Of a stretch of 64,000 nt of DNA, positions 54,152 through 62,420 are shown one piece after another. Source of the stretch: Rhizobium sp. BK313 (GTDB lineage: Bacteria > Pseudomonadota > Alphaproteobacteria > Rhizobiales > Rhizobiaceae); the NCBI RefSeq assembly GCF_014193655.1, contig NZ_JACHZQ010000012.1, forward strand, positions 29,967 to 93,966. Reading direction: 5' to 3'. Each line of letters begins with the position of its first letter. Position 1 is the first letter of the stretch. The translations under genes and the position numbers were made by a program. Below the pieces are notes generated by a model, which saw only the letters and a list, made by a program, of their open reading frames with translations, searched no databases and was not told where the DNA came from.

Positions 54152-55504
54152 ATGACCACGCCACTTCCCGATTATTCAGCCGTGGAACTTGCCCGGCTTC
54201 TGCGGGACGGAGAAATCGGTGCCGAGGAATTGACGGCAGCCTGTCTCGATCGCATCGCCGCCCTGGAACCGGGGATTAAGGCCTGGACATTTTTCGACGC
54301 TGATCGAGCGTTGCGCGCGGCCGGCGAGGCCGACAGTCGCCGCGCCAAAGGCGAAGCATTGGGCGTGCTGCACGGGCTCCCCGTCGGCATCAAGGACACC
54401 TACGATACGCTCGACATGCCGACCGAGTTCGGTACACCCATTCATCGCGGTCGCCAGCCTTCCACGGATGCAACGATGGTGGATCGGCTGCGCCGGGCCG
54501 GTGCGATCATTCTGGGAAAAACCGTCACCTCCGAATATGCGGTCTATACCGCCGGCCCAACGCGCAATCCTCACGATCTGACCCGGACGCCCGGCGGCTC
54601 CTCCAGCGGCTCGGCCGCGGCTGTTGCCTCCGGCATGGTGCCGCTATCGCTTGCCACACAGACCAACGGCTCGACCATCCGCCCCGCGTCGTTCTGCGGT
54701 GTCGTCGGCTACAAGCCGGGCCTGGGCCTTCTGTCGCGCACCGGCATTCTCAAGCAGTCCGACCTGCTCGACCAACCGGGCTTGATGGCACGAACGGTTG
54801 CCGACGTCGCAATGCTGAGCGCAGCGCTTGGCGGGGCGGATGCTGCCGATCATCGTACCATCGGCTATCCGGCGCTTGACTTAAGTTCGGCTTCGACTGT
54901 TCAGGGCAGACCACCGCGACTGGCATTTATCCGTAGTCCATATTGGAACCGGCTCGACGACGACGCGGCGATGGGTCTCGAAGGCTTCGTGGCAGGTCTA
55001 GGTGGAATCATCGAAGAGGTGGAACTGCCGCACGAATTCGATCAAGCCGCATCCATCCATGCGACGATCATGGGTGCCGATATCGCCGCGGCCTATGCCG
55101 ATGACTATCACCGCGCAAAGGCATTGATGAGTGACACGCTTGTCACCATCATCGAAAAGGGCGCGCTCGTTTCCGCGTCCACGTTGGCCGAAGCGTTTAC
55201 GGCGAGAGACCGTCTGCTTCTTCGTTTCACCGACATTGCAGCGAAATATGATGCGATCATCACCCCGGCCGCGCGCGGCATTGCGCCCAAGTGCGAAGAC
55301 GGCACAGGTGATCCCATCATGGCAACCGTGTGGACGCTGCTCGGGCTGCCGGCGATCAGCTTGCCGCTGCTGACGGGGTTCGAGAACATGCCGCTTGGCG
55401 TGCAGCTCGTCAGCGGGCAACGCGACGACCGAACGCTTCTCCGGGCTGCGGCGTGGCTCGATCGCCATTGCCGCTCTTCCAGTTTCAACACCGCATCTGC
55501 ATGA
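54152..55504 (+). CDS. Amidase-signature family hydrolase
   Basis: 450 residues, AGGAAAAA ribosome site. Complete catalytic triad: Lys81 (GIKDTYDT), the PGGSSSGSAAA loop and nucleophile Ser174 (TNGSTIRPASF). Of the AtzF/allophanate-hydrolase and GatA-like broad family. In this operon it could hydrolyse an N-carbamoyl or amide product made from the imported compound. It differs clearly from the amidase at 22748. Confidence 0.9.
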   Translation: MTTPLPDYSAVELARLLRDGEIGAEELTAACLDRIAALEPGIKAWTFFDADRALRAAGEADSRRAKGEALGVLHGLPVGIKDTYDTLDMPTEFGTPIHRGRQPSTDATMVDRLRRAGAIILGKTVTSEYAVYTAGPTRNPHDLTRTPGGSSSGSAAAVASGMVPLSLATQTNGSTIRPASFCGVVGYKPGLGLLSRTGILKQSDLLDQPGLMARTVADVAMLSAALGGADAADHRTIGYPALDLSSASTVQGRPPRLAFIRSPYWNRLDDDAAMGLEGFVAGLGGIIEEVELPHEFDQAASIHATIMGADIAAAYADDYHRAKALMSDTLVTIIEKGALVSASTLAEAFTARDRLLLRFTDIAAKYDAIITPAARGIAPKCEDGTGDPIMATVWTLLGLPAISLPLLTGFENMPLGVQLVSGQRDDRTLLRAAAWLDRHCRSSSFNTASA

Positions 55505-56304
55505 CCGGAGGTCTCTCTTTGCGCATCCTTCTTCTAAACCCGAACATGACGGAGTCCGTGACGGCCATGATGGTCGAAAGCGGGCAGTCGGTGGCCGCAA
55601 TCGGCACCGAACTCCTCCCCGCCACGGCGCCGCGCGGCATGCCGTATATCTCCACGCGCGCCGAAGCACAGATCGGCGGTGCTATTGCGCTGGAAATGCT
55701 GGCGGACCATGAGGGTCAGGTCGACGCTGCAATCCTTGCGGCCTTCGGCGATCCGGGGCTGCTTGGAGCCAGGGAGCTATTTGATTTTCCTGTTATCGGG
55801 GTGTCCGAGGCGGCGATGCTGACCGCCTGCATGCTCGGGCGGCAATTTGCCATAGTCACTTTTTCAAACAGCCTTGTCGGATGGTATCGCGATTGTGTCG
55901 ACTTGAACGGCATGGCGGCGCGTTGCGCCGGCATTCACGCTCTCGATCTCGCCTTCGCCGACGTCGCAGGCGATCAGGAGGCCAGCGCCGAACGGCTGGT
56001 CGCGCTGGCGTACGAGGTCGTCCGCGACAGTGGCGCCGACAGCCTGATCTTTGCCGGCGCGCCGCTTGCCGGTCTCGCTCGGCGCTCAGCACATCTTATT
56101 CCGGTGCCGGTCATCGATCCGGTGGCAGCAGCTGTCAAGCTGGCGGAAGCGCTTGTGGCTCTCGGGCCTCGCAAGGCCGCCATGGGTTCGTTTCAACGCC
56201 CCGCGCCAAAACAGACGGTCGGCCTTTCCGAGCGCCTGACCGCACGCATCGCCCAAAGCGACGTGATCCTATCCAGAGGCCACTCAGAAAGTTTCAGCGC
56301 ATGA
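55501..56304 (+). CDS. Asp/Glu/hydantoin racemase-family protein lacking both catalytic cysteines
   Basis: 267 residues; the ATG overlaps the amidase stop by 4 bp. It has the fold markers of HyuE-type racemases: LLLNPNMTESVT at the start, FGDPGLLGARELFDFPVIGVSEAAM in the middle, PVIDPVAAAVKLAEALV near the end. The two catalytic cysteines of the family, in the ACFGDPG and LGCAGM motifs, are replaced: here the motifs read AAFGDPG (Ala81) and IFAGAPL (Gly at about 186). The normal two-base racemisation is therefore not possible by the known mechanism. It may do a different reaction or be inactive. Confidence 0.85.
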   Translation: MTGGLSLRILLLNPNMTESVTAMMVESGQSVAAIGTELLPATAPRGMPYISTRAEAQIGGAIALEMLADHEGQVDAAILAAFGDPGLLGARELFDFPVIGVSEAAMLTACMLGRQFAIVTFSNSLVGWYRDCVDLNGMAARCAGIHALDLAFADVAGDQEASAERLVALAYEVVRDSGADSLIFAGAPLAGLARRSAHLIPVPVIDPVAAAVKLAEALVALGPRKAAMGSFQRPAPKQTVGLSERLTARIAQSDVILSRGHSESFSA

Positions 56305-56663
56305 GCTTCGACACTATTATTCGCGGCGGCACCGTCGTAACCGCCGCCGATATCTTTCAGGCGGATATCGCAATCCGCAACGGGCGGATCGAAATGCTCG
56401 GAACCAATCTTTCCGACGCGGAGGAAATAATCGACGCATCGGGGCTGTTGGTCATGCCCGGCGGCATCGACAGCCATGTCCACCTCGCTCAGCCGGCCGG
56501 GGTTGGTATTGTTCCCGCGGATGATTTCGAAAGCGGCACACGCTCGGCCGCGATCGGCGGCAATACCACCGTCATGCCCTTCTGCCTGCAGCAAAAGGGT
56601 CAGAGCCTGCGCGAGGCGTTGACGGATTATAGCGCCAAGGCCCGAGGGGCATCGTCAACTTAA
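56301..56663 (+). pseudogene. Hydantoinase/dihydropyrimidinase-family amidohydrolase, cut by IS6-family insertion
   Basis: The ATG overlaps the racemase stop by 4 bp. The first 116 codons are a normal amidohydrolase N terminus: TIIRGGTVVTAADIFQADIA and the first metal site in GGIDSHVHLAQP. The gene is broken at 56648 by the left end of the IS element, and a stop inside the element ends the frame at 56663. The remaining metal ligands and most of the barrel are lost, so the last step of this pathway is inactive here. Confidence 0.85.
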
Positions 56664-57455
56664 CGAAGCATGGATTTCAATGTGGGATGCTCGGCCATGA
56701 CTGACCGAGATCCTCTTTACCGCCGCCATCGTTTTCCCGCCGAAATCATCGGCCACGCCGTATGGCTCTATTTTCGCTTTCCGCTCAGCCTGCGGATGGT
56801 CGAGGACATGCTGGCGGCGCGAGGGATCACCGTTTCGCATCAAACGGTCAGGCTGTGGGCGGAAAAATTCGGACGCACCTTCGCCAACCAGATCCGTCGA
56901 CGTTCGTGCGGCCAGCTCGGCGACAAATGGCATCTAGACGAGGCCGTCATTTCGATCGGAGGCGAGAAACATTGGTTGTGGCGCGCCGTCGATCAGGACG
57001 GATTTGTGCTGGAGGTTCTGGTGCAAAGCCGCCGCAATGCCAAGGCAGCCAAACGCCTGATGCGCAAGCTGCTGAAGGGCCAAGGCCGTGCGCCACGCGT
57101 GATGGTTACCGACAAGCTCCGATCCTATGACGTCGCCAAACGAGAGGTCATGCCGGCGTCGAGCATCGATCCCACAAGAGCCTCAACAACCGGGCGGAGA
57201 ACTCCCATCAGCCAACACGACGACGAGAACGGATCATGAAGCGTTTCAAGTCACGGCGACAGTTGCAGCGCTTCCTCTCCATCCACGATCCGATCGCCAA
57301 CCTCTTCCACATCCCACGCCACGACATTTCCGCCAGCCACCATCGCGAACTGCGCGCCGCCGCCATGAGCATGTGGGCCGAAATCGCTCGGATATAATCG
57401 GAAAGCCGAGCAGGAGCACCAGCTGTCGCCTGACGGACGTTAAGTTTACGGTGCC
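56648..57455 (+). mobile_element. IS6-family element, copy 1
   Basis: 808 bp, with terminal repeats GGCATCGTCAACTTAACG (56648) and, at the right end, the complement of GGCACCGTAAACTTAACG (57438-57455). The size is typical of the family (IS26 is 820 bp). The left flank is the interrupted hydantoinase. The right flank is not the expected 8-bp duplication of the left flank but the interior of a second IS6-type element. Confidence 0.88.
56697..57397 (+). pseudogene. IS6-family transposase, frameshifted
   Basis: Starts MTDRDPLYRRHRFPAE. The DDE residues are present across two frames: the KWHLDEAVISI Asp, VTDKLRSYD, then, after a one-base deletion at about 57153 (ATGCCGGCG where copy 2 has ATGCCCGGCG), the NRAEN Glu and RRRERIMKRFKSR. 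The shift destroys the C-terminal quarter of the product, so this copy makes no functional transposase unless frameshifting occurs. Confidence 0.88.
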
Positions 57456-57956
57456 GTGGCGAGAAACACTGGCTCTGGCGCGCAGTTGATCAGGATGGCT
57501 TCGTGCTGGATGTTCTCGTGCAGAGCCGCCGCAACGCCGAAGCCGCCTGGCGATTGATGCGCAAGCTGCTGAAGGCTCAGAGCCATGCGCCTCGGATCAT
57601 AATCACCGACAAGCTGCGGTCCTACGACGCCGCGAAGGCGAAGATCATGCCCGGCGTCGAGCATCGTTCGCACAAGGGGCTTAACAACCGGGCCGAAAAT
57701 TCTCACCAACCAACGCGAAGGCGCGAGCGGATTATGAAGCGCTTCAAATCACGCCGGCACCTTCAGCGCTTCGTTTCGATCCACGACCCGATCGCCAATC
57801 TCTTCCACATTCCTCGGCATGACATTCCCTCAAACCACCATCGCGAACTGCGGGCCGCGGCAATGCAGATGTGGAACGAGATCGCTCAGCTTGCGCTCGC
57901 CTGACAGCGGGACATCCACGCAGGGCTCACCCAGTCGGTGTTAACTTTACAGTGCC
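57456..57956 (+). mobile_element. IS6-family element, copy 2, right half (inverted relative to its left half)
   Basis: Begins with the 8-mer GTGGCGAG directly at the right end of copy 1 and carries the C-terminal part of a transposase (KHWLWRAVDQDGFVLDVLVQ through AEIIQLALA-type end, stop 57902-57904). It closes with the terminal repeat ending TTTACAGTGCC at 57956. It fits residue for residue onto the left half encoded on the minus strand at 57957-58232. Together they would make one intact transposase. Confidence 0.85.
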
Positions 57957-58281
57957 CTCGCCACGGATCGAAATGACGACTTCGTCGAGGTGCCATTTAT
58001 CGCCGAGCCGACCAACGGAACGACGGCGAATGTCGTTGGCAAAGTGCCGGCCGAATTTCTCCGCCCAAAGCCGGATCGTTTGGTGCGTCACGATGATACC
58101 GCGAGCCGCCAGCATGTCCTCGACCATGCGCAGGCTGAGCGGGAAGCGGAAGTAAAGCCACACAGCATGGGCGATGACTTCACCGGGAAAACGATGGCGG
58201 CGGTAAAGCGGGTCACGAAACTTGAGGGTCATGCGCCATCATCGCAGACCAAGGTCGATCGACAGTTAACGTTACGATGCC
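57957..58281 (-). mobile_element. IS6-family element, copy 2, left half
   Basis: Minus strand: terminal repeat beginning GGCATCGTAACGTTAAC (58281 leftwards), then the transposase N terminus from the ATG at 58232 (TLKFRDPLYRRHRFPGEVIA) to VVISIRGE. It breaks at 57957, where the sequence CTCGCCAC is the inverted copy of the 8-mer at 57456-57463. Its outer flank (58282) is inside an ISL3-like gene. Confidence 0.85.
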
Positions 58282-58444
58282 TGCGGTTGGACCAGCCATG
58301 CCTATTTCGGCTTCGACGTCCACAATCGGGGCAAATACCGATCGTGGATCCGGCTGCGGAAACAACCCAATCGTCATCAACAGTGAGCGCGACACCCAGT
58401 ATCTTGACCCCTGGGCCAGGCGACCATTTCGATTTCGTTAGCAT
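58282..58444 (-). pseudogene. ISL3-family transposase N-terminal fragment
   Basis: From the ATG at 58444: about 54 residues including ILGVALTVDDDWVVSAAGS and the zinc-finger half CPDCGRRSRNRHGW typical of ISL3 transposases. It is cut at 58282 by the IS6-type element. The rest of the gene is not in the window. Confidence 0.65.
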
Positions 58445-58797
58445 GCCCGCCCATAGCAACACCGTCGCTAACAGCCGATGAACCACACAAAGTGAGGAAG
58501 AACCCTGTAACGTTATTCGTGCACGCACTTTGTTCGGTGCCGTACACGGTGTGATCAGCATCAGCTTGGAGGCACGCTTCGTGGGTTTGCCGGCGGAACG
58601 CCTGGAGCACGAACTTGATGAGTTCGTTCTGACCATTGCGGCCGGTGCTTCGTCAAGACAAGGACATCGCCGATAGCTGGAGTTGGTTGTCGAGCCCCTT
58701 TGGCTGCCATGCACCGATTGTTCATCTGACGCACTGTTTTCCTTGTCTTTCTTGCAATGCACGCGGCATCGGCCAGAGCCAGTAGCCAATTCCTTGA
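58445..58797. other. No recognisable gene
   Basis: 353 bp with open but low-quality frames on both strands (a Ser/Arg-rich minus-strand frame continues to 58801). Probably debris between the ISL3 fragment and the secretion operon. Confidence 0.4.
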
Positions 58798-60201
58798 TCA
58801 CCTTTCCCTAATGGAGTCCCCGGCATACTGACGTAACGGCGACAGCAGATACTGGATAATTCTTCGTGACCCCGTCTTTATCTCGGCGGTGACCGCCATG
58901 CCTGGCTTCAGGGGTTCCATCTTGCCATCCACCTTCATGCTACTGCCATCGAGCGCAACGCGGGCAATATATGTTGGTGAGCCGCTGGCGGCCTGATTAT
59001 CTGTCCCGTTGCTGCTCGTGGCCGTTTCATCGTTGCTGCCGTCCGTGGGGCGTTTGTCAGCGGTGACCACATCCGGACTGACTTCGATCACATGACCGTG
59101 CAACAGGCCATAACGCGTAAAGTTAAACGTCTCCACCTTCACCTCGACCTCCTGGCCAGGGTGAACAAATCCTACATCCGCATTCGCGACGGTTGCTTCA
59201 AGGACCAGGGATTGTCCCTCGGGCACGAGGACGAGCAATTGTTGGGCTGGCGTCACGACACCGCCCAACGTGTGAATTGCCAGTTGCTGGACCACGCCAT
59301 CGATCGGCGCGCGCAGCTCCGTCTCCGCCAATTTTCGCTCGGCCTTAATAAGATCTTCGGTTTGCTCGCTTGCGTCCTGCTCGGAGTCGGTGAGATCGCT
59401 GAGCACCTGGTGTTGATATTCCGCCCGCACCTGATCACGCTGGCGTTCCAATGACGCCCGCGCTGCGTCGATTTCGACCAGTTGGCGGTTGTCCTGCGAA
59501 AGATCGTCCCGGTTCTCAATCAGGGCCTGCTCAGCATCGAGCCATTGAAACCGATTGCCAGCCTGCTTCGCAAGGAGCCTGGTGCGTATGGCGTCCTTTT
59601 CCTCAAGAAGCGGTTTTGTCTCTCTCAGCTTATCCATGCTCGCCCGGACCTCTTCGGATTGAGCACGTTTCTCGTCAATTTGCCGATCAAGCGAGGCGAT
59701 TTTCTCGGCTTGCTCGGCTGCCTGCGCCCAGACATAGGCGCGTGCTGCCGCCACCTCCTGCGGGGGCGCATCCTCCGGCGCGATGAATGCCTGCACCGCC
59801 TTGTCGGGATCACCTTCTGCTTTGAGGGCTGTCAGCCGCGCGATATCAAGCTTGGACCGGATCAGATCATGAGCGGCCCGATCACGGTCGGCAGCCGCCT
59901 CAGTCCCATCGAGAGCGATTAGAAGATCACCCGAGCGTACAACGTCTCCATCCTGCACGCGAATCTGTCTCACGATCCCGGATTCAAGCGGTTGCAGGAC
60001 CTTGACCTTGCCTGCTGGCAACAACTGGCCCTGGGCCGTAGCTATAATATCGACATGTCCAAACCACGACCATGCAAGCGCGGCACAGAAGAAAGCGATA
60101 ATCGTGAAGGCGATGCTGCGCCCAAGAGGCGATGCCGGCGTCTCGACAACCTCCAGAGCAGCCGGAAGAAACTCACGTTCCGAATTGTCATGAGCCGGCA
60201 T
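58798..60201 (-). CDS. hlyD: HlyD-family membrane-fusion protein of type I secretion
   Basis: 467 residues from the ATG at 60201, 31 bp after the HlyB-like gene; the frame is open to 60327, but that would overlap the exporter. One N-terminal membrane helix (AFTIIAFFCAALAWSW), then the first lipoyl half (ATAQGQLLPAGKVKVLQPLE) and a long coiled-coil region of about 190 residues rich in Glu/Lys/Arg. The second lipoyl half follows (LRAPIDGVVQQLAIHTLGGVV type) and the C-terminal HlyD signature region (VEVSPDVVTADK, GMAVTAEIKTGSRRI). It connects the ABC exporter to TolC. An Asn/Ser/Gly-rich insertion (about residues 375-400) is unusual. Confidence 0.9.
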   Translation of the reverse strand: MPAHDNSEREFLPAALEVVETPASPLGRSIAFTIIAFFCAALAWSWFGHVDIIATAQGQLLPAGKVKVLQPLESGIVRQIRVQDGDVVRSGDLLIALDGTEAAADRDRAAHDLIRSKLDIARLTALKAEGDPDKAVQAFIAPEDAPPQEVAAARAYVWAQAAEQAEKIASLDRQIDEKRAQSEEVRASMDKLRETKPLLEEKDAIRTRLLAKQAGNRFQWLDAEQALIENRDDLSQDNRQLVEIDAARASLERQRDQVRAEYQHQVLSDLTDSEQDASEQTEDLIKAERKLAETELRAPIDGVVQQLAIHTLGGVVTPAQQLLVLVPEGQSLVLEATVANADVGFVHPGQEVEVKVETFNFTRYGLLHGHVIEVSPDVVTADKRPTDGSNDETATSSNGTDNQAASGSPTYIARVALDGSSMKVDGKMEPLKPGMAVTAEIKTGSRRIIQYLLSPLRQYAGDSIRER

Positions 60202-60232
60202 ACGTGGCCATTGCAGAATGCGAGCGGTTCGT

Positions 60233-62374
60233 TCACGCGACACTGTGGACACCTGTCTGCAAATGGAGGAGCGAGGCGTAACGGCCACCGGCACGCAACA
60301 ACTCTTCATGGTTGCCGTCCTCGACAAGCCGACCTCGCTCGATCGTCAGGATCCGGTCGGCATGCCGTACGGCGGACAGGCGGTGAGCGATAATCAGCAC
60401 TGTCCGGTTTTGCGCAATTTGCCGCATATTCTCCTGAATGATGCGCTCGCTTTCATAGTCGAGAGCGCTCGTCGCTTCATCGAATATCAAGACACGCGGG
60501 TCCATGACCAAGGCGCGCGCAATTGCAATGCGCTGACGCTGACCGCCCGAGAGGCTGGCACCTCGCTCACCAACGGGAGAGTCGTATCCATTGGGTAATT
60601 CCAGGATAAACTCATGTGCGCCAGCAAGTTTCGCTGCGGCCACAACCCGCTCTATGGGCATGCCGGGGTCAGCGAGTGCGATGTTGTCGCGTATCGAACG
60701 GTTGAAGAGCACATTTTCCTGTAAGACGACACCGATCTGGCGGCGCAGCCATGATACGTCTATCGAAGATAGATCGACACCATCGACCAATAGCCGCCCA
60801 CTTTCAGGCAGATAAAGCCTTTGAACCAGCTTGGTGAGTGTCGACTTACCCGACCCGGACGGTCCGACGATGCCAACCATCTGACCGGGCGGAATGGCAA
60901 TGTCCACGTCGTGGAGAATTTCGGGTCCATCAGGACGATAACGAAACGTCACATGCTCAAAGGTGATCGCACCCCGAAGTGCGGGAAGGGCTGCGCGCCC
61001 CGGCGAAAAACTCGGTTCGGGGTGAGTGTTCAAAATATCGCCCAACCGCTCCACCGAGAGGCGCGCCTGATGAAAATCCTGCCAGACCTGGGCAATCCGC
61101 AGTACAGGTTGGGCTACCCGACCTGCCAGCATGTTGAAGGCGACCAATTGTCCGACGGTCATCTTTCCCTCGATCACCGCCTTGGCGCCGAAGAACAGAA
61201 CTGCTGCCGTTACCAGCTTACTGACGAGCTGGACTGTTTGGCTTGCCCAATTGCCAAGACTGAGAACGCGAAAACTCGCCTGGACATACCCCGCCAGTTG
61301 CTCTTCCCAGCGACGCTGCATTTGCGGCTCGACCGCCATCGATTTCAAGGTCTGAACGCCGGTTACCGCTTCGACCAGGAAAGCCTGGTTCTCGGCGCCG
61401 CGATTGAACTTTTCGTCGAGACGGCGGCGGAATATCGGCGTCACACCCGCGGAGATCGCGATGTAAAAGGGAAATGACGCCAGGACGATGCCGGTCAGCA
61501 GCAGCGAATAGGAAGCCATCACGGCCAGGAATACAAACGTGAAGAACAGATCCATCACAAGCGTCAGCGAGGAGCTTGTCAGGAAGTTCCGAATGTTTTC
61601 CAGCTCTCGCACACGGGCGACACTGTCGCCAGCACGTCGCGCTTCAAAATAGCCGATCGGCAGCGCCATCAGATGGCGAAACAGTCGAGCGCCGAGTTCG
61701 ACATCAATCCGGTTGGTCGTGTGTGAAAAGGCATAGGTGCGAAGAGCCGTCAGCAAGCTCTCGAACACTGACACCGTCACCAGACCGATGACGAGGACAT
61801 CAAGCGTCGTCAGCCCGCGATGAACCAGCACCTTGTCAATAACGACCTGGAAGAACAGCGGCGAGATAAGGGCAAAAAGCTGTAGGAAGAAGGACACGAC
61901 AAGGACTTCGCCGAGCAGTCGACGGTATTTCATCATCGCCTGCAGGAACCAGGTGATGTCGAAATGCTTTGCGAGGTTTCCGAGTGAGGCCCGGCGTGTC
62001 ATCAACAGGAGACGGCCATTCCATTGCGCCTCGAAATCGGCACGGCTCAGTTCCTGCGGCCGCCCGACCGTAGGATCCTGAATGAGGACGCCTGCAGCGG
62101 CAACCTGGCCCAGAATAAAGAAACTGCCGTCGTGTCTTTGAGCGATGGCCGGTAGCGAGGTTTTGGCAAGTCGTGACCAGCTACTCGAAACCGCTCTCGC
62201 CTTCAGCTCGAAGTCCTTCGAGCAGCGGAGCATTTCCAGCATGCCGATTTCAGCACCGCCGAAACGGTGCTTGATCTGCGCGGGGTCGGCCGCGACCCCA
62301 TGGAACCGAAGCAGGAGGACAAAAGTCTCCAAACCTGCTGTCGGCACCGTATTCACCTGAGCCGTATCCAACAT
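60233..62374 (-). CDS. hlyB: HlyB-like type I secretion ABC transporter with C39-like domain
   Basis: 713 residues. The N-terminal about 130 residues form a peptidase-C39-like domain without the catalytic cysteine (the position reads AGLETFVLL), as in HlyB, where it binds rather than cuts the substrate. A six-helix membrane domain (about 150-440) is followed by the ATPase: Walker A GPSGSGKST (about 503), signature LSGGQRQRIAIARAL (about 606), Walker B VLIFDEATSALD and the IIAHRLSAV switch. The presence of a C39-like domain predicts export of a large repetitive or RTX-type protein without N-terminal processing, and such a gene lies directly upstream. Confidence 0.93.
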   Translation of the reverse strand: MLDTAQVNTVPTAGLETFVLLLRFHGVAADPAQIKHRFGGAEIGMLEMLRCSKDFELKARAVSSSWSRLAKTSLPAIAQRHDGSFFILGQVAAAGVLIQDPTVGRPQELSRADFEAQWNGRLLLMTRRASLGNLAKHFDITWFLQAMMKYRRLLGEVLVVSFFLQLFALISPLFFQVVIDKVLVHRGLTTLDVLVIGLVTVSVFESLLTALRTYAFSHTTNRIDVELGARLFRHLMALPIGYFEARRAGDSVARVRELENIRNFLTSSSLTLVMDLFFTFVFLAVMASYSLLLTGIVLASFPFYIAISAGVTPIFRRRLDEKFNRGAENQAFLVEAVTGVQTLKSMAVEPQMQRRWEEQLAGYVQASFRVLSLGNWASQTVQLVSKLVTAAVLFFGAKAVIEGKMTVGQLVAFNMLAGRVAQPVLRIAQVWQDFHQARLSVERLGDILNTHPEPSFSPGRAALPALRGAITFEHVTFRYRPDGPEILHDVDIAIPPGQMVGIVGPSGSGKSTLTKLVQRLYLPESGRLLVDGVDLSSIDVSWLRRQIGVVLQENVLFNRSIRDNIALADPGMPIERVVAAAKLAGAHEFILELPNGYDSPVGERGASLSGGQRQRIAIARALVMDPRVLIFDEATSALDYESERIIQENMRQIAQNRTVLIIAHRLSAVRHADRILTIERGRLVEDGNHEELLRAGGRYASLLHLQTGVHSVA

Positions 62375-62420
62375 CTAAAGTCTCGCAATTTCCGCTTCGT
62401 CTCTATCCCTCGCTTCCCCG

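Noticed and set aside
58229..58801. 190-codon minus-strand frame as one gene
   Set aside because: Only the part at 58282-58444 resembles a family (ISL3 transposase). The upstream part is low-quality sequence and the downstream part is IS6 sequence.
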